Assembly (NCBI GenBank): GCA_026196495.1
Contig: JAPHSY010000012.1
Location: 1-40,482 of the forward strand
Reading direction: 5' to 3'
DNA from: Magnetovibrio sp.
GTDB lineage: Bacteria > Pseudomonadota > Alphaproteobacteria > Rhodospirillales > Magnetovibrionaceae
Length of the DNA: 40,482 nt
Made by a program: the position numbers and the translations under genes. The notes under the pieces were generated by a model, which did not search any database, was not told where the DNA came from, and was given only the letters and a program-made list of their open reading frames with translations. Shown here piece after piece: positions 8,492 to 18,100 of the stretch (position 1 is the first letter of the stretch; each line of letters opens with the position of its first letter).

Positions 8492-9283
8492 TCAAGCATT
8501 AGAGTCATAATAACCTGTCGACATCTTAGCTCTGGTTCTTGCTTCTGTATTGAACGGGGGCTTGATTTTGCCCTTAAAATGGGTGGCGACAAGGTTTTTG
8601 AATGTAGGCACAGGCTTTAGGCTGCGCACTTTACAGACGTATTCAAACCAGCGCACCCCGGCAGCAACATGGTCGATTTCTTCCTCGCCAATGCGTTCCA
8701 TAATATCGGCGGTGGCGTCATCACCATTGGTACGGAGCTTCTTGACGGTTCCGGGCGTGGTGTCGAGGCCGCGGGCCTCCAACAGCATTGGGGCCAAAGC
8801 CATGCGTGCCAAAATATCGTCGGACGTCTTTTCCGCCGCTTCCCACAGCCCGTCATGGGCGGGCAGGTCGCCATAGCGCGCGTCGAGTTCATTTAAACGC
8901 TGTTCCAAAAGTTCAAAATGAACGGCTTCGTCCATGGCGATTTGTACCCAATCGTCAGAAAAAGCCTTTGGTAGGCTTGGACCAAATCGTGCAATTGCAT
9001 CCCAACCCAAATCGATAGCGTTGAGTTCAATATGTGCAATGGCATGGATCAAGTTAATGCGTCGCTTACCGCCTCCGGTTGAGCGTTTGGGCATGTCGGC
9101 GGGAGCGCATAAAACGGGCTTGTCCGGACGTGCCGGGCGGGAAGATGGCGTGGTGTTGCCGATATCCACAATTGTTCCATTTTTCCACGCCTTGCCATAG
9201 GCATAGGTGAGCCGGATTTTATCGATGGGCTCCGGCGTGGCGAGGACTTCGCAGGCGGCTTGGGTCAGGGTTTTTGTATTCAA
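8492..9283 (-). CDS. DUF455 ferritin-like protein
   Basis: This 263-residue protein of the DUF455 family has a ferritin-like four-helix fold. Likely metal ligands are visible in HAIAHIELNAIDLGWDAI, DEAVHFELLEQRL and GEEEIDHVAAGVRWF, giving the E/ExxH pattern of di-iron proteins. The biochemical role is not established; a C-terminal relative occurs fused to tRNA-modifying or redox proteins in other bacteria. The only usable start is TTG at 9283, because an in-frame stop lies six codons upstream and no ATG or GTG occurs nearby. This TTG overlaps the stop of the upstream unknown gene as TTGA, so it is probably expressed by translational coupling. Confidence 0.85.
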   Translation of the reverse strand: MNTKTLTQAACEVLATPEPIDKIRLTYAYGKAWKNGTIVDIGNTTPSSRPARPDKPVLCAPADMPKRSTGGGKRRINLIHAIAHIELNAIDLGWDAIARFGPSLPKAFSDDWVQIAMDEAVHFELLEQRLNELDARYGDLPAHDGLWEAAEKTSDDILARMALAPMLLEARGLDTTPGTVKKLRTNGDDATADIMERIGEEEIDHVAAGVRWFEYVCKVRSLKPVPTFKNLVATHFKGKIKPPFNTEARTRAKMSTGYYDSNA

Positions 9284-10026
9284 TTGTAAAAGCGGAGCCT
9301 ACCTGTTTTAGTAAATAATATTTTGTGAAAATCTGAGAAAACTTCATTTAACAGTTTCTCTATAGAAGTGACGTTGTTTGTTGCGATAGTTTTCCACTTT
9401 TTTCTATTATGCTTGTAGGCATTATCCGCAAAATATTGATAGGCTCTATCTTCACTATGATTGCTAATTAGATTTAGCGTTGAGAACCTATCTAAATCAT
9501 CATCCGTGTACCTATAGTGATGAGTGTGTCGGGCACGTAATATTGAAATTGATTTTAGGTTTTTTTCAGCTTTTTTGTAAATATTGTTTAGGTTGCTGGA
9601 AGATTGAATATCATCAGTTCTGATACAGTGTTTGTCGATTTCTTGCTTTAAGCGTTTTAGTCTCTCAAGAAAAATGTATATCTCATTAAAGTGATGACCA
9701 ATCATCTGATTTAAATGTCTGCTTTTATCAACTCTAGTGGCTGTGTAAGGATACCTTGAGATATAAATAGGTGTATCTCTGAGGCACTCAATCGAAGTGT
9801 CTATTTCTGAATATCTTTGAAATAGATCCATAGTTGCCTTTTGTTTTGCCGTTAATGTTGATCTACTATTTCGTATGATTTTGGGGCCAGTTCCGAACAA
9901 TATATGCTGGGAAAGTTTTTTATGTTCATCATCTGAGAGTAAATCAGTTTGTTTTTTTATAATTGGCTGAGCAACATTTAAGATAGCAAATGCAAATTGA
10001 TCATAACCATTTAATGCGATTTCCAT
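9280..10026 (-). CDS. AT-rich orphan gene, unknown function
   Basis: The product is 248 residues, starting at ATG 10026 behind GAGAGG. It has no signal peptide or membrane helix, looks mostly helical, and is rich in Asn, Ile, Lys, His and Tyr. A helix containing HHFNEIYIFLERLKRLKQEID lies in the middle, and a His-rich piece (RARHTHHYRYTDDD) is near residue 170. I recognise no family. The base composition is far more AT-rich than either neighbour, which suggests transfer, and the gene sits between bcp (21 bases upstream) and DUF455 (4-base TTGA overlap). The tight fit into the operon argues for a real expressed gene rather than debris. Confidence 0.72.
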   Translation of the reverse strand: MEIALNGYDQFAFAILNVAQPIIKKQTDLLSDDEHKKLSQHILFGTGPKIIRNSRSTLTAKQKATMDLFQRYSEIDTSIECLRDTPIYISRYPYTATRVDKSRHLNQMIGHHFNEIYIFLERLKRLKQEIDKHCIRTDDIQSSSNLNNIYKKAEKNLKSISILRARHTHHYRYTDDDLDRFSTLNLISNHSEDRAYQYFADNAYKHNRKKWKTIATNNVTSIEKLLNEVFSDFHKILFTKTGRLRFYN

Positions 10027-10047
10027 TTTTGCCTCTCAGTGTGCGTT

Positions 10048-10512
10048 TTATAGATTTTGAACGACTTCCAGCACAGCCTCAGCATGATCTTTGACGCGAA
10101 CCTTGCGCCATTCATGTGTAATCTTGCCCTTGCCATCGATGACGAAGGTGGAGCGTTCAATTCCCATGTATTCGCGGCCATAGTTCTTTTTCAAAACCCA
10201 AACGCCATATGCTTCGCACAGGGTTCCTTCTTCGTCCGACAGTAACGCCATGGAGAGTTCATTTTTGGCTTTGAAGTTATCTTGGCGTTTGATGCTGTCC
10301 TTTGAGGCGCCAACGATGATCGCTCCGGCCTTTTCAAACTCCTTTGATAATGCTGTGAAATCTTTGGCTTCGTTGGTGCAACCCGGTGTGGATGCCTTGG
10401 GATAGAAAAACAACACCACGGTTTTGCCTTTAAGATCAGACAGTTTCAATTGTCCGTTGCCATCAGTGGGAAGGTTGAATGCAGGGGCTTTATCGCCTAC
10501 GGTTACGGTCAT
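10048..10512 (-). CDS. bcp: Thioredoxin-dependent peroxiredoxin (Bcp/PrxQ)
   Basis: This 154-residue cytoplasmic peroxidase reduces hydrogen and organic peroxides using thioredoxin. The peroxidatic Cys45 lies in FYPKASTPGCTNEAKDF, with the conserved Pro-Thr before it and a downstream Arg in GIERSTFVIDGKG. The second Cys found five residues later in many Bcp proteins (C-x4-C) is Lys here, so either another Cys (in GTLCEAYGV) resolves the intermediate or the enzyme works by a 1-Cys mechanism. It is the first gene of a probable minus-strand unit followed by the AT-rich unknown gene and DUF455. Confidence 0.95.
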   Translation of the reverse strand: MTVTVGDKAPAFNLPTDGNGQLKLSDLKGKTVVLFFYPKASTPGCTNEAKDFTALSKEFEKAGAIIVGASKDSIKRQDNFKAKNELSMALLSDEEGTLCEAYGVWVLKKNYGREYMGIERSTFVIDGKGKITHEWRKVRVKDHAEAVLEVVQNL

Positions 10513-10635
10513 AGCAGTCCTTTTGGGGATATCTTTGTAAGCTGAGGTTATTACCCAATATAAAGTGTATGGAAACGACGTTTCAATAGGGCGTGAACTT
10601 TGTTCGTGTTTGCTGTCAGTGAAGGATGCCTTACC

Positions 10636-11007
10636 ATGAGTGAACTCGAAAAAACCAAAGAAGTCTTAAAAGCAGCCGATGATCAGATTGTCCAGCTGTC
10701 TGGACATGTGCGTGAACTTGAAGAATATATTGAAAGTCAGGCACAGGTTCAGCAACAGGCCGTTAAAGAGCTGGACCGCCTCGCACAACAGATGCAAAAG
10801 CTTGATAAAGCCCTGAAGGATGTCTCTAACGAACGAGATGACGTCCGTATGCTTCTTGATGGATTGCGTTCCGATATGGAAAAGATACGCGACGTTGCTG
10901 CGGAATCTTTAAAGTCTGCCACGGACAAACAATCCATCCTTAACATGGCGGCCAAGTTTTATGACGTTAAAACCTTGGCCGACAGTGTTAAGTTTATTAA
11001 AGACTAA
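10636..11007 (+). CDS. Small coiled-coil protein, unknown
   Basis: The product is 123 residues. The ATG at 10636 is preferred over the in-frame start at 10600 because GAAGGA (10621-10626) lies nine bases ahead. Residues about 1-95 form an almost continuous charged heptad pattern (for example ELEEYIESQAQVQQQAVKEL), i.e. a coiled coil. The ending AAKFYDVKTLADSVKFIKD may form a short packing domain. It has no signal or membrane helix. It is divergent from bcp and convergent with ppk2 (8 bases apart). I recognise no family, and a structural or scaffolding role is only a guess. Confidence 0.75.
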   Translation: MSELEKTKEVLKAADDQIVQLSGHVRELEEYIESQAQVQQQAVKELDRLAQQMQKLDKALKDVSNERDDVRMLLDGLRSDMEKIRDVAAESLKSATDKQSILNMAAKFYDVKTLADSVKFIKD

Positions 11008-11015
11008 GCGTAGCT

Positions 11016-11978
11016 TTATATGCGCAGCTTCTTTTTCTCCGGATCGAAATCATCCAGTGTTTCATAGAACGTGTCGGCCAATCCGACCAGACGGGGGTCA
11101 GGCTTGGTGTTCACTTCTTCGTCTTTACCGGGATAAGGCATTTCGGATAAAAAGTTGCGCATGCAGTTGATGCGGGCGCGTTTCTTATCGTCAGACCGTA
11201 CCACCGTCCAGGGTGCATCGGCTGTGTGGGTATAGAAAAACATACTTTCCTTGGCCTCAGAGTATTCATCCCAACGATCCAACGATTCAACGTCCACAGG
11301 GCTCAGCTTCCAATGTTTCAACGGGTCTTGTTGACGTGATTGGAAACGGCGCAATTGTTCATCACGTGATACTGAGAACCAGAACTTAAACAGACGAATA
11401 CCGCTACGGGCCAACATACGTTCGAATTCTGGTACTTGGCGCATAAATTCCATGTATTCGGCGGGGGAACAAAAGCCCATCACACGCTCAACGCCAGCAC
11501 GGTTATACCAAGAACGGTCAAAGAATACCATTTCGCCCTTGGTCGGGAGCTGTTCGACATAACGTTGGAAATACCATTGGCCGCGTTCTTCGTCGGTGGG
11601 CTTTTCCAACGCTACCACACGTGCACCACGAGGGTTGAGGTGTTCGGTAAAGCGTTTGATGGTGCCGCCTTTACCTGCCGCGTCGCGACCTTCAAAGATA
11701 CACAGAACACGTTGACCAGTGTCTTTGACCCAATTCTGGACCTTTAACAGCTCAATTTGCAGTTCCTGCTTGCGGGCTTCGTATTGGGGCCTGCGCATGC
11801 GGGTTTTGTAAGGATAATTATCAGGCAGTGGAGCCTTTTTACCCTTAGCGCGTTCGTGCTGTAACAGTGCGTGACTTTTGTGAATGGAAGGATGAAGCGT
11901 GCTAACCTTTGCCGCTGTTTTGGCTTTGGTTGGTTTCTTATTTTCTTTAGAGGCAGTCTTTGTCGAGTTGTTAGCCAT
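11016..11978 (-). CDS. ppk2: Polyphosphate kinase 2
   Basis: This 320-residue PPK2-family enzyme transfers phosphate between polyphosphate and nucleotides. The P-loop is FEGRDAAGKGGTIKR (Walker A about residues 97-106), and the Walker B/lid segment is FFDRSWYNRAGVERVMGF with Asp154-Arg155. The core from residue 61 to 305 has the length of class I PPK2, which favours making GTP or ATP from the diphosphate. The first 60 residues are a Lys/Ala/Ser-rich low-complexity tail (TKTASKENKKPTKAKTAAK) that could bind polyphosphate or nucleic acid. The ATG at 11978 follows a GGAG ribosome site. Whether it prefers ADP or GDP is not visible. Confidence 0.95.
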   Translation of the reverse strand: MANNSTKTASKENKKPTKAKTAAKVSTLHPSIHKSHALLQHERAKGKKAPLPDNYPYKTRMRRPQYEARKQELQIELLKVQNWVKDTGQRVLCIFEGRDAAGKGGTIKRFTEHLNPRGARVVALEKPTDEERGQWYFQRYVEQLPTKGEMVFFDRSWYNRAGVERVMGFCSPAEYMEFMRQVPEFERMLARSGIRLFKFWFSVSRDEQLRRFQSRQQDPLKHWKLSPVDVESLDRWDEYSEAKESMFFYTHTADAPWTVVRSDDKKRARINCMRNFLSEMPYPGKDEEVNTKPDPRLVGLADTFYETLDDFDPEKKKLRI

Positions 11979-12087
11979 ATGTATTTCTCCTCACCATTTT
12001 GTTTTTTTATGCGCCGGGGGAGAGTCTACGCCTATGACACAAATAACACAAACAAAAGTGTAAATTGAGTTGTTTTGGATCAAAGTG

Positions 12088-15000
12088 TTAGTTCAAGTCA
12101 GACGATACATTGGGGCGTGCTGCAACTGCTGGCTCGTCGATAAAGGATTGGAAGGTTTCATGCACCCAGGCGGCGTTGTTTTTGATGAAGGATTCAGCAT
12201 CTTGGCAATTTTCAGCCCCAACCAAACGACAGACTTGCGCCTGTAAACTGGCAGGCATTTCATAATTATGGTTTGCGCGTTGTTGTGCAGTAACGGTGAG
12301 ACGTAGCAAACCTTGGATGGCATGCCACAAATCCAAACATTTGATCAGGCGGGTGGCGGTGTCGGCATCCAACAGTCCAGCATCTTTCAAGTTGCCCAAG
12401 GATGTCCGGGTGGTGGGGTGCAGAATTTCAGGATGTGTGTGGGCATATTTGAGTTGCAGGTATTGGGATATAAATTCGATATCCACCAACCCACCACGGT
12501 AGTTTTTAATTTCCCAAGCAATATCGGTGTGGCGGTCCTTGTCCATGCGTGAACGCATGTCGGACACATCGACCACCAACTTGTCGTCGTCGCGTTCGGA
12601 TGTCAGTACGGTTCTAATCTCGGCTTCAATTTGGTCACGGAGTTCTTGTGGCCCGGTCAATGCGCGTGCCCGGGTCAGTGCCATGTGCTCCCACGTCCAG
12701 GCATCTGTGGCTTGGTATTGTTTGAACGCTGCCAAGGATGTGGCAATGGGGCCTGCGTTGCCACTGGGGCGCAAGCGCATGTCGACTTCGTAAAGTGCGC
12801 CTTCGGCTGTGGGGGCCGATAAGGCATTAATAAGCCGTTGACTGAGGCGTGCAAAATACTGGCTGACGGCCAGGGGTTTATCGCCGTCGGATGCATTTTC
12901 GCCTTCGTCGAAGGTGTAGATAAAAGTCATGTCCATATCGGACGTTGGTGTTTTTTCACCACTGCCCAGTTTGCCAAAGGCAACCACGGACATGGCTCCG
13001 CCTTTGACCCGGCCGTGGCGCTCGGCAAACTCATCTTCGACACGCGGTTGTAGGGCATTGAGCAAGGTTTCAGCTATGCACGTTAAGGCGCGTTGGCTTT
13101 CGCGTTCCGTGATGGTGCCTTTTAAAATTTGCACCCCCACTTGGAATTTACGGTCCTTAGCCCAACGTCGTGCAAGGTCCAAGACTTCTTCCATACAGGT
13201 GGCGTCTTCCAACAGGTGTGCCAACTCGTTATGCATGTCATCGCCGGTGGGGAGCTCTTCTAAGAAACCGGGGGTTAGGACGCCGTCCAAAATGTTGGCT
13301 TTATGGGCCAAATGTTCGGCCAAACGCGGTGCAGTCCCCAAAATCTCTGCGATCAATTCCAGCATCTGTGGGTTGGATTGAAACATGGAAAAAAGTTGTA
13401 CCCCGGCGGGTAGTTTGGATAGGAACTTATCAAAGCGCAAAAATGCATTGTCGGGTTCTGCAGTGGCTGCCATGGTTTCTAAAATTAGTGGCATCAATTC
13501 AGTCAGAATGGCGCGTGAACGTGTCGAACGGGTGGCGCGGTACCTTGCGTGGTGCCAGCCACGAATAGCGCTGTCTATGGCCTCTGGGTTTTGAAAACCC
13601 ATTCCGGTCAGTGTTTTTAAGGTCTCGGGATCACTTTCCCCGCCCGTAAACACCAAGTTACCGCCATCGGCGCCGTCGGCAGATAATTGCTCCCCTTCGG
13701 CAAACAATCCGGCATAAAGTCCTTCGACAAGATTGAGTGTATCCAGAAGCTTCTCGGCAAAGTCTTCAAGCTTGTCATAGCCCATAAATGTAGAGATGGC
13801 GTTTAGGCCTTCGTCGTCCTCAGGTAGGGAATGGGTTTGTTCATCATTGATCATCTGCAGGTGGTGTTCGACTTCGCGCAAATAATGATATGCTCCAGCC
13901 AGGACTTCAGCATTGCGGGCCTTTTCATGATCCGCAGCAACCAGAGCATCCAAGGCTTCCAAGGTCGGTATGACGCGAAGATTGCGTTCACGCCCGCCCC
14001 AAATCAATTGTTGGGTTTGGGCATAAAATTCAATTTCTCGAATGCCGCCACGTCCCAATTTGACGTTATGTCCACGCAGTTTGATGTCGGTACCGCCTTT
14101 GTGGGCGTTGATTTGGCGTTTGATGGACTGAATGTCTTGGATGGCAGCAAAGTCCAGGTTTTTGCGCCAGATGAACGGTTTTAAGTGTGCTAAGAACGCT
14201 TTTCCAGCTTCCAAATCACCAGCGATGGGCCGTGCTTTGATCATTGCCGCCCGTTCCCAGTTCTGGCCAATACTTTCATAGTAAACTTCTGCTGCGGATG
14301 TTGACAGTGCCAAGGGTGTAGAGCCTGGGTCCGGGCGTAGGCGTAAATCAGTGCGGAAAACGTACCCATCTTCGGTGCGTTCATCCAGCAAGCTCACCAG
14401 TCCGCGGGCCAAGCGTACAAAACTTTGGCCGAGTTCATATGGCTCGTCCGTTTCGATAATATCGGCTTCAAAGAGGATGATGAGATCAATGTCGGACGAA
14501 TAGTTGAGCTCCCGTCCGCCCAACTTACCCATACCTAAAATCACCAGCCCGGAGCCCATTTCAGGATTTTCTGGATCTGGCAGCTTTATTTTGCCGCGAT
14601 CATGCAAGGTTTTGAGCATATGCGCACTGGCGGCAGAGGTTGCAGCGTCGGCAAAGTCGGACAATGCACCTGTGACATCAAACAGGCCCCAGGCCCCGGA
14701 AATATCCGCTATGGCGGCGGCCAGCGCGATTCGCTTCTTTTGAACGCGTAAATGGCGCTTGAGTTCAGGTTCACTAAGGCCTTTGCTGCCTTCTCGGGTG
14801 GCTTGAAGCACGTCATCGCGAGCTTTATTGGGGCCAAATTCCAATAAGTCCTTGGTGAATAGTGGATCATTAAGCCAGCATGCGCTAAGAAACGGTGAGT
14901 TTCCAAATACGGATGCGGCCAGTTTGGCACCGGCTGCATCGTTTTTAAGGGCTTCGACGAAGGCTATTATACTGTCGTCGCCCTCACATTTTTTTTGAGC

Positions 15001-15090
15001 GGCTTCGATGAAGCGTTCCCATCCGGTTTCAACCCGGTCAATATGGGCTGGGGCGGGAAGGTTTTTGGGTAAAAAATCGAATAACCGCAT
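12088..15090 (-). CDS. glnE: Bifunctional glutamine synthetase adenylyltransferase/adenylyl-removing enzyme
   Basis: This 1000-residue cytosolic enzyme adds AMP to, and removes it from, glutamine synthetase in response to PII and glutamine. It has two nucleotidyltransferase domains. The N-terminal (deadenylylating) one carries LGMGKLGGRELNYSSDIDL with Asp200 and Asp202. The C-terminal (adenylylating) one carries FGKLGSGEKTPTSDMDMTF with Asp718 and Asp720. The GRGGIREIEFYAQ and RGGLVDIEFISQY segments follow each domain as in the family. The ATG at 15090 gives the normal length. It is divergent from the AsmA-like gene with only 52 bases between, so the promoters must nearly overlap. Confidence 0.97.
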   Translation of the reverse strand: MRLFDFLPKNLPAPAHIDRVETGWERFIEAAQKKCEGDDSIIAFVEALKNDAAGAKLAASVFGNSPFLSACWLNDPLFTKDLLEFGPNKARDDVLQATREGSKGLSEPELKRHLRVQKKRIALAAAIADISGAWGLFDVTGALSDFADAATSAASAHMLKTLHDRGKIKLPDPENPEMGSGLVILGMGKLGGRELNYSSDIDLIILFEADIIETDEPYELGQSFVRLARGLVSLLDERTEDGYVFRTDLRLRPDPGSTPLALSTSAAEVYYESIGQNWERAAMIKARPIAGDLEAGKAFLAHLKPFIWRKNLDFAAIQDIQSIKRQINAHKGGTDIKLRGHNVKLGRGGIREIEFYAQTQQLIWGGRERNLRVIPTLEALDALVAADHEKARNAEVLAGAYHYLREVEHHLQMINDEQTHSLPEDDEGLNAISTFMGYDKLEDFAEKLLDTLNLVEGLYAGLFAEGEQLSADGADGGNLVFTGGESDPETLKTLTGMGFQNPEAIDSAIRGWHHARYRATRSTRSRAILTELMPLILETMAATAEPDNAFLRFDKFLSKLPAGVQLFSMFQSNPQMLELIAEILGTAPRLAEHLAHKANILDGVLTPGFLEELPTGDDMHNELAHLLEDATCMEEVLDLARRWAKDRKFQVGVQILKGTITERESQRALTCIAETLLNALQPRVEDEFAERHGRVKGGAMSVVAFGKLGSGEKTPTSDMDMTFIYTFDEGENASDGDKPLAVSQYFARLSQRLINALSAPTAEGALYEVDMRLRPSGNAGPIATSLAAFKQYQATDAWTWEHMALTRARALTGPQELRDQIEAEIRTVLTSERDDDKLVVDVSDMRSRMDKDRHTDIAWEIKNYRGGLVDIEFISQYLQLKYAHTHPEILHPTTRTSLGNLKDAGLLDADTATRLIKCLDLWHAIQGLLRLTVTAQQRANHNYEMPASLQAQVCRLVGAENCQDAESFIKNNAAWVHETFQSFIDEPAVAARPNVSSDLN

Positions 15091-15142
15091 GGTAATTTAT
15101 TTCGTATAGCTTGTTGTGAACGAACTGGTTTAGCAACATGCC

Positions 15143-18100
15143 TTGCGCAAAGGGAATAGTCTACTGGTCAAACGCATTATCAGAGGAACGGTACAAATTA
15201 TCGGTGGCCTAGGCGTAGGTTTGCTGGTGGCGATGCTGTTGGTTGCTTGGCGTTTGGCATCTGGACCTGTGTCGATTAGTTTTCTGACCCCTTACATCGA
15301 AAATGCCTTAAGTGAAGTTCACAAAGATGCCGTGAAGTTGGCGGTTGACGACACCATTTTGACTTGGGCTGGGTGGGAACGCACCCTCGATATACGTATC
15401 GTAAATTTGAAGACATCTTTACCTACCGGTGAAGTGATCGCGACAGTTCCCGAAGTCTCGGTGTCACTGAGTGCCAAAGCCTTGGTCGAAGGTACCGTTG
15501 CCCCCAGATCGATCGAGTTTTTTGGTCCTAGCGTGAATGTTGTACGACATCATGATGGTCATTTTGCCTTGGGCTTGGAGGCGCAAGACGCGACCTCGGG
15601 TTCTAGCGATATCGTGGCGTCTTTAATTTTGCTGTTGTTGCAAGATCCAGATCCCGGTCAAGCCATGAGCTACTTGCGCCGCATTTCGATTGTTTCCGGT
15701 GAGGTGGTGTATGAAGACAGGACTTTGGGCACCACGTGGCATGCACCAAGTACGGATGCAGAATTCACCCGGGTCGATGGTGGTTTGGAAGCCGATTTGG
15801 ATTTAAAGCTTAAAGCTGGGGAAAGTATTGCCAATGTTGCGGTGATGGGGACTTATTCGGCTGAAGGCAAGCGGATTGATTTGGGCGTCACGCTGGATGA
15901 TTTGACGCCGTCACATTTTGTTTCTCTTTCCCCGGAAATGGCGAGTGTCGCTGCTTTGGATATTCCGCTTTCGGGGACCATGACGTTGAGCATGGAACAA
16001 ACCGGACGGATAGAGGGGGTCGGTTTTGATATAACAGGTGGTTCCGGCTCTTTGGCGTTGCCGGTGGCGTTGGCAACGCAATTGGATATGTTGTCATGGG
16101 CTCAACGTATTAAGGTCGATGATCTTCGTGTTCAAGGTCGCTATGACGGTGCGACGGAAACGGTTGATGTTACTGGGTTGAAAGTTAACTTATCCAAAGG
16201 GCAGAAGGTTTATGTCCCAGCGCCTTTGGACCATAGTGTTTCGCTAAATTCTGTCTCCGGTGAATTAAGCTTTTATGGTGATCAAGGATTGTTGGATGTA
16301 CGCGATTTGCGTTTGGCCTTAGACCAAGGTCCCATCGCAAACGTATCTGCGCGCATTGATGGCCTGATGGAAGGTGCAGATGGTTTAGGACTAGATCTTA
16401 AAGGCACTGTTAGGGGCGTTGCCTTTAACGATTTGGATGTTTTATGGCCCAAGCGTCTAGGTGTGGATGCGCGCGATTGGGTGGTGCCTAACTTGCGGGA
16501 TGGCATTTCTTCACAAGCTTCCATCGAAGTGTCCATGAGTGTTGGAGTTGATGGTGCAATTGAGCTGGAAAAACTTTCCGGTGAAATTGAAGCCGATAAC
16601 ATTACGGTCGATTATTTGGCACCGATGCCACCTGTGAAACATGCCAAAGGACATGCGCGTTTTGATGCGGAACGATTTGATATTGAGGTTTTCAGCGGGG
16701 ATGGATTTGGAGGTCTTAAGGTCTTGGGCGGAACCATTGGTCTGGTGAAGTTGCAAGAAGACCTGCCTGAAGCCCAGATTGATGTGCGTGTCGAAGGACC
16801 GGTTCAATCTGCGTTGGAACTGATTGATTATGAACCCTTAGGTTTTGCATCCGAACTTGGCATTAAACCAGAAAATGTCAGTGGCACAGCCACGTCGCGG
16901 GTGAAGTTGTTGGTGCCTTTGGCCCTGGATGTAGAAGCCAAAGATGTTTTGGCAGAAGCTGAATCCCAACTGAAAGAAGGCAGCATCAAAGGGGCTTTGT
17001 TTGAAAGAGATTTAACAGGTGGTGATCTGACTTTGAAGGTCAACAATGATGGCTTGAAGTTGGATGGTGATGCCGTGTTGGGGATCGTGCCCATTGCATT
17101 GAATTGGGAGCATGATTTCCGGGGTGCAGCCCTGTTTCGGGATCGCTATGAACTTTCGGGCAATATCGAAGATGTCTTAGGCTTGGATGCGTTGGGGATT
17201 GAGATCCCGGATATTTTGTCACGCTATATGGCTGGCGGTGCCGAAGCCAATGTGAATTACACTGAATTTTCTGATGGTAGCCAGGCTTTGTCCGCACGGG
17301 TTGATCTATCGAACATTTCCTTGGCAGCTCCTGAATTGGGCTGGGCAAAACCCACAGGTGTGCCGGGTACGGCGGTGTTGGAGTTGCGTCTTGAAAATGA
17401 TGTGCCACGTGAAATTCCAAAATTTGGTGTGACGGCACCGGATATGGATATTTCCGGTTCAGCGGCATTCTTGCCCGATGGTACATTGCAACGGATTGAT
17501 TTGGACACCATGCGTTCCGGTAAAACGGATGTGTCAGGTTCATTGACGCCTGATGTTGGCAAGTCATGGGAATTGGTGCTGCGTGGGGAAAGTCTGGATG
17601 CAGAATTGTTGTGGGATGAAATGCTGGGCATTCGCGAAGCACCACCGCGCAAAAAGCTGGAAGATGATGAGCTATCCCTTAGTGTTGCTGTGGATATACG
17701 CACTCTGAGAATTCGTGAAAACCGGGTCATGACAGACTTGGTAGGGACGGTTTATCGCGAAAGTGGGGGCTGGCGAAAGATTGATATCAGCGCCGCAGTG
17801 GGTGATACAGGTGGGCTGGAATTATTGCTCGACACGGATCAGGACGGCCTGCGTTATTTGTCAATTGCATCGGATGATGCTGGGGCGGCATTACGCACAT
17901 TGGACCTGCACGATGATATTTTAGGCGGGCAATTGGATTTGAAGGCTGCCTATACCACGCCAGACAAAGATGCGCCGTTGGAAGGTGTTTTGAAGGTCAA
18001 TGACTATGCGATGTTGGATGCCCCGGCCTTTACCAAGTTGATCGGCATTATGTCCCTGACTGGGGTCTTGGATGCTTTGCAAGGCGATGGGTTGAACTTC

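Noticed and set aside
9480-9560. R-x4-H motif suggesting a HEPN RNase in the AT-rich unknown protein
   Set aside because: The match lies in a His-rich run (RARHTHHYR) with no other HEPN features; too weak to name a function.
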